Source: Pseudomonadota bacterium (GTDB lineage Bacteria > Pseudomonadota > Gammaproteobacteria > Halothiobacillales > Halothiobacillaceae). Taken from it: a stretch of DNA of 24,440 nt. The stretch lies in contig JAJYPA010000071.1 in assembly GCA_021795795.1 (NCBI GenBank), positions 1 to 24,440 of the forward strand. Reading direction: 5' to 3'. Position numbers and translations under genes: made by a program. Shown one piece after another: positions 22,068-24,440 of the stretch (its first letter is position 1; every line of letters starts with the position of its first letter). The notes beneath the pieces were generated by a model. The model searched no databases. It worked only from the letters and a program-made list of their open reading frames with translations, and was not told the DNA's origin.

Positions 22068-23870
22068 ATGCAACTCGATCCCAATGACCGCTCACCGGAT
22101 GTACAGGCTTTAGCCAAACAATCACGCCGTTTCAACCGTGCTTTTTTCGCTACCGTGTGGGCACTGGCCAAGCCATACTTTCTCCATTCGGAAGATCGCT
22201 GGAAGGCACGCGGATTTCTGCTGGCCATTATCGCAACCACATTGCTGCTGGTGTTTATCAATCTTCAGATCACCGATTGGTACAACCGCTTCTACAATGC
22301 CCTGCAAAATTACGATCAGGCCGGTTTCTGGAAGCTGCTGGGGGAATTTGCCTTACTGGCTTTCGGTGCCATTGCCCTCAGTGTGTACCAAACCTATCTT
22401 TCCCAGTTGCTGGACCTGCGTTGGCGGCGGTGGTTGACGGGAGATTATCTATCCCGCTATCTATCGGCGCAAACGTACTACCACATGGAAATTTTCCAGC
22501 GTGGGCAGGATAACCCTGATCAACGAATTGCTGATGACCTGAATTTATTCTCTCAATTAACCACCAGTTTACTCACGGGGTTGTTGAGCGCAGTCGCTAA
22601 TTTGGTCGCTTTTATTGGCTTGCTCTGGATTTTGTCAGCCAAGGTTGTCATCCCTTGGGATGGGCAAATGCACCATGTGCCCGGATTTCTTGTCTGGGTG
22701 GCCTTGATCTATGCAGTCGTCTGGACCTGGGTGGCGGCTAAAGTCGGCAACCCGCTGATCTGGCTCAATTTCAATCAGCAACGCCTGCAGGCAGATTTCC
22801 GCTTCAGCCTGGTTCGCCTGCGTGAAAACAGTGAGGCCGTGGCGTTTTACGGTGGTGAGAACAAGGAGCAGGCTCAATTTAATACCCGATTCGACCGGGT
22901 GTTCGATAACTATAAACGTTTGATTTTGCGTCAGAAGCGATTCAACTGGTTCAGCAGCTATTTCAGTCAGGTGGCTGTGATTTTGCCCTTTCTGGCCGCG
23001 GCGGCCGCCTACTTCAGTAAAGCGGTTCCACTGGGTTTTTTGATGCAGATCAGCTCGGCCTTCGGCAATGTGCAAAGCTCGTTCGCCTACATCGCGCAAA
23101 GTTATGACAATTTCGCCCAATGGCATGCGGTGGTCGACCGTTTGCATGGTTTCAGGAAACTGGTGCAGAAGGTCGAGTTGTTGCACGAGACCGAAGTCAA
23201 AATCGAGCACAGCCCGAGTTCGGGCGATGATGTCGTGCTCGGTGTTCATCAGTTGTCGATTCATCTGCCGGATGATCGTCGTTTGCTCAACCATGTCGAT
23301 TTCACGCTGGGCGCGGGGGAGCGGCTATTGATCATGGGCCGTTCGGGATCGGGCAAGAGTACCTTGTTGCGCGCCTTGGCTGGTATCTGGCCATTCGGTG
23401 AGGGGCGTATTGAATTGCCTGAAGGGAGCAAGACGTTGTTCCTGCCACAAAAGCCGTATTTGCCACTCGGCAGTCTGCGTGAAGCCGTTTTGTACCCGCA
23501 AGCCGCTCAGGATACGAGCGATGAAATTCTTGGTGCGGTGCTGAAGGCAGTAGGATTGGGTGCGCTTGTGCCCAGCCTGGATGCAATTGAGCCCTGGTCG
23601 ATGATTTTGTCACTCGGTGAGCAACAGCGGCTTGCCTTCGCCCGAGTGCTGTTGCAGCAACCTCGGCTCGTTTTCCTGGATGAGGCGACTTCGGCGTTGG
23701 ATGAGCCGAGTGAAACGATGTTATATGAGTTATTGATCGCGCAGAACCCTGAGATGACCATCGTCAGTGTGGGCCACCGCACGAGCTTGCGCCAGCTCCA
23801 CAGCAGGTGTTGGACGCTGGATGAGGCGCAACTCGTAGAATCTAAAATCAGCTCTGAAACCAGCTTGTAG
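22068..23870 (+). CDS. ABC transporter, fused permease/ATP-binding protein (SbmA/BacA-YddA type)
   Basis: A 600-residue half-transporter. The membrane domain (about 45-345) begins with NLQITDWYNRFYNALQNYD and belongs to the SbmA/BacA-like ABC_membrane_2 group, with the EAVAFYGGE loop at 256-264 typical of ABCD/YddA relatives. The ATPase domain has Walker A GRSGSGKST (424-432), signature LSLGEQQR (514-521, the usual form in this subfamily instead of LSGGQ), Walker B LVFLDEATSALDE (534-546) and the SVGHR switch histidine. It would work as a homodimer in the inner membrane; substrate unknown (relatives move peptides or fatty acyl compounds). Start supported by AAAGGA 5 nt upstream. It stands 77 bp after lnt and may have its own promoter. 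Confidence 0.92.
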   Translation: MQLDPNDRSPDVQALAKQSRRFNRAFFATVWALAKPYFLHSEDRWKARGFLLAIIATTLLLVFINLQITDWYNRFYNALQNYDQAGFWKLLGEFALLAFGAIALSVYQTYLSQLLDLRWRRWLTGDYLSRYLSAQTYYHMEIFQRGQDNPDQRIADDLNLFSQLTTSLLTGLLSAVANLVAFIGLLWILSAKVVIPWDGQMHHVPGFLVWVALIYAVVWTWVAAKVGNPLIWLNFNQQRLQADFRFSLVRLRENSEAVAFYGGENKEQAQFNTRFDRVFDNYKRLILRQKRFNWFSSYFSQVAVILPFLAAAAAYFSKAVPLGFLMQISSAFGNVQSSFAYIAQSYDNFAQWHAVVDRLHGFRKLVQKVELLHETEVKIEHSPSSGDDVVLGVHQLSIHLPDDRRLLNHVDFTLGAGERLLIMGRSGSGKSTLLRALAGIWPFGEGRIELPEGSKTLFLPQKPYLPLGSLREAVLYPQAAQDTSDEILGAVLKAVGLGALVPSLDAIEPWSMILSLGEQQRLAFARVLLQQPRLVFLDEATSALDEPSETMLYELLIAQNPEMTIVSVGHRTSLRQLHSRCWTLDEAQLVESKISSETSL

Positions 23871-23958
23871 CATAAGTTCGTTTGGTACTTCGCCAAAGCC
23901 CTGCGCCTGTGTTTCGCAACTCTAAAATCAAATCAAAAATAGCTGTTGTAGATGTTCA

Positions 23959-24186
23959 GCACGCACTCTTTTTGTCAGTCTGCTGATGCTTGCTGTCACC
24001 TTTGGCGTGTATGAATGGGAAATCTCACGCGAGAATTCCATTGAGGTTGCGCGCACGGTGGCAGTGAACATACTGGTTTCTGGGTAATTGTTTTAGCTGT
24101 TCAATATGTGCTACTTCTTGGCCCATGCCTTCACGCGGGACTTACTTGCAGCTGATGCAACTGGTTTCCCAAACTGCACGACATGA
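23959..24186 (+). pseudogene. P-type cation-transporting ATPase, C-terminal remnant with two stops
   Basis: One reading frame carries the last transmembrane segments of a PMA1/calcium-type P-ATPase: RTLFVSLLMLAVTFGVYEWE, then SIEVARTVAVNILVSG, then two in-frame stops (TAA 24085-24087, TAG 24094-24096), then LFNMCYFLAHAFTRDLL. Intact relatives read ...VNxLVxGExFYLFN.R here, so the stops fall where Glu and Tyr are expected (GAA to TAA, TAC/TAT to TAG). The sequence before ~23959 in this frame is not recognisable, so the bulk of the gene is missing. This is a decayed gene, not a functional peptide. Confidence 0.75.
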
Positions 24187-24317
24187 TCAAGATTCTTGGT
24201 TGTACTCATCCTTGGATCGCGGTTTGCCAAGTCCTTGACTGTGGAAAAAGAAAAGGCTGTACTTCGCGGGTGCAGGGTGGCCGAATACGTCTGCCACTTT
24301 TTTTATAATTCCTTTAG
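24187..24317. other. Non-coding spacer up to the IS5-type element
   Basis: Nothing supportable as a gene. The final bases before the element are TTAG (24314-24317), which fits the YTAR target preference of IS5-group insertions. Confidence 0.4.
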
Positions 24318-24440
24318 GGAACCTCTGATTGAATCCCCCCAAATCAGATAAACTAGCGTGAAACCATCGTGTTAGGTGCCGGATTGATGAAACAGACAAG
24401 TTTTGCCTCGCTGAGCTTTGCGTCGAAGAAGAAAAAGACG
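24318..24440 (+). mobile_element. IS5-family insertion sequence, left end (cut by window edge)
   Basis: The element begins with a terminal-repeat-like GGAACCTCTGATTGAATC (24318-24335), of the type seen at IS5-group ends, next to a TTAG that would be the target duplication. A transposase start follows 70 bp in. The right end lies outside the window. Confidence 0.65.
24387..24440 (+). CDS. IS5-family transposase, N-terminal fragment
   Basis: Eighteen codons are visible from the ATG at 24387, reading MKQTSFASLSFASKKKKT. This matches the conserved beginning of IS5-type transposases (MKQ-x-F-x4-F-x-x-K-K-K/R-x-T), which continue with a REFLxEMxxVVPW segment outside the window. The DDE catalytic domain is not visible, so integrity is unknown. 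Recognised from memory of the family. Confidence 0.72.
   Translation, partial: MKQTSFASLSFASKKKKT

Noticed and set aside
22635..23294. 219-codon minus-strand frame inside the ABC transporter gene
   Set aside because: Reverse-strand shadow; the transporter frame has Walker A, signature and Walker B motifs.
23605..23640. ABC signature LSLGEQQ instead of LSGGQ as a possible defect
   Set aside because: This variant is common in the SbmA/YddA/ABCD-like subfamily and the other catalytic motifs are intact.

Overview
The window looks like a gammaproteobacterial chromosome in which a defence-rich genomic island ends inside the 5' part of dusA. The host assignment rests on the right half, 15338-23870. 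There dusA is followed by the gene run miaB-phoH(ybeZ)-ybeY-corC(ybeX)-lnt, packed with stop/start overlaps of 1-4 nt (one 69-nt gap before corC), and then an SbmA/YddA-like ABC exporter. This order is typical of Gammaproteobacteria. A sulfur-oxidiser such as a Halothiobacillus relative would fit, but the sequence does not prove it.

Left half (1-15337), accessory region. Almost every gene here reads right to left. Next to dusA sit a tyrosine recombinase (14158-15237, minus) and three small plus-strand genes: an unrecognised 91-aa ORF behind a strong hairpin, a PrtN (pyocin activator)-like regulator, and an 88-codon-class hypothetical. A gene-poor 0.56-kb stretch separates these from a long leftward defence cluster: hsdM, hsdS, an Abi_2-type gene with an odd C-terminus, mcrB with a large insertion in its GTPase domain, mcrC, a wreck of a second integrase on the opposite strand, a winged-helix/nucleotidyltransferase (MNT) plus HEPN pair, and finally hsdR. 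A type I restriction-modification locus has therefore been split, and it carries a type IV (McrBC) system, an Abi-like gene and an MNT/HEPN module between its M/S and R genes. An orphan HigB-like toxin follows hsdR. Its expected antitoxin position is occupied by the start of an IS630-family element cut off by the window edge.

Right edge (23871-24440). After the ABC exporter there is the C-terminal remnant of a P-type cation ATPase with two in-frame stop codons. An IS5-family element begins about 130 bp further on (terminal repeat and transposase N-terminus visible) and runs off the window.

How the parts fit together: the recombinase presumably mobilises the island through a site in dusA. A perfect 15-bp palindrome lies in dusA codons 34-39, and a cluster of four 9-bp repeats lies between the integrase and dusA. 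The PrtN-like gene and its hairpin leader may control the element. HsdMS methylates host DNA and HsdR cleaves unmethylated DNA. McrBC attacks modified DNA, and the MNT/HEPN and Abi genes would act as abortive-infection or toxin-antitoxin back-ups. No rRNA, tRNA or CRISPR array was seen.
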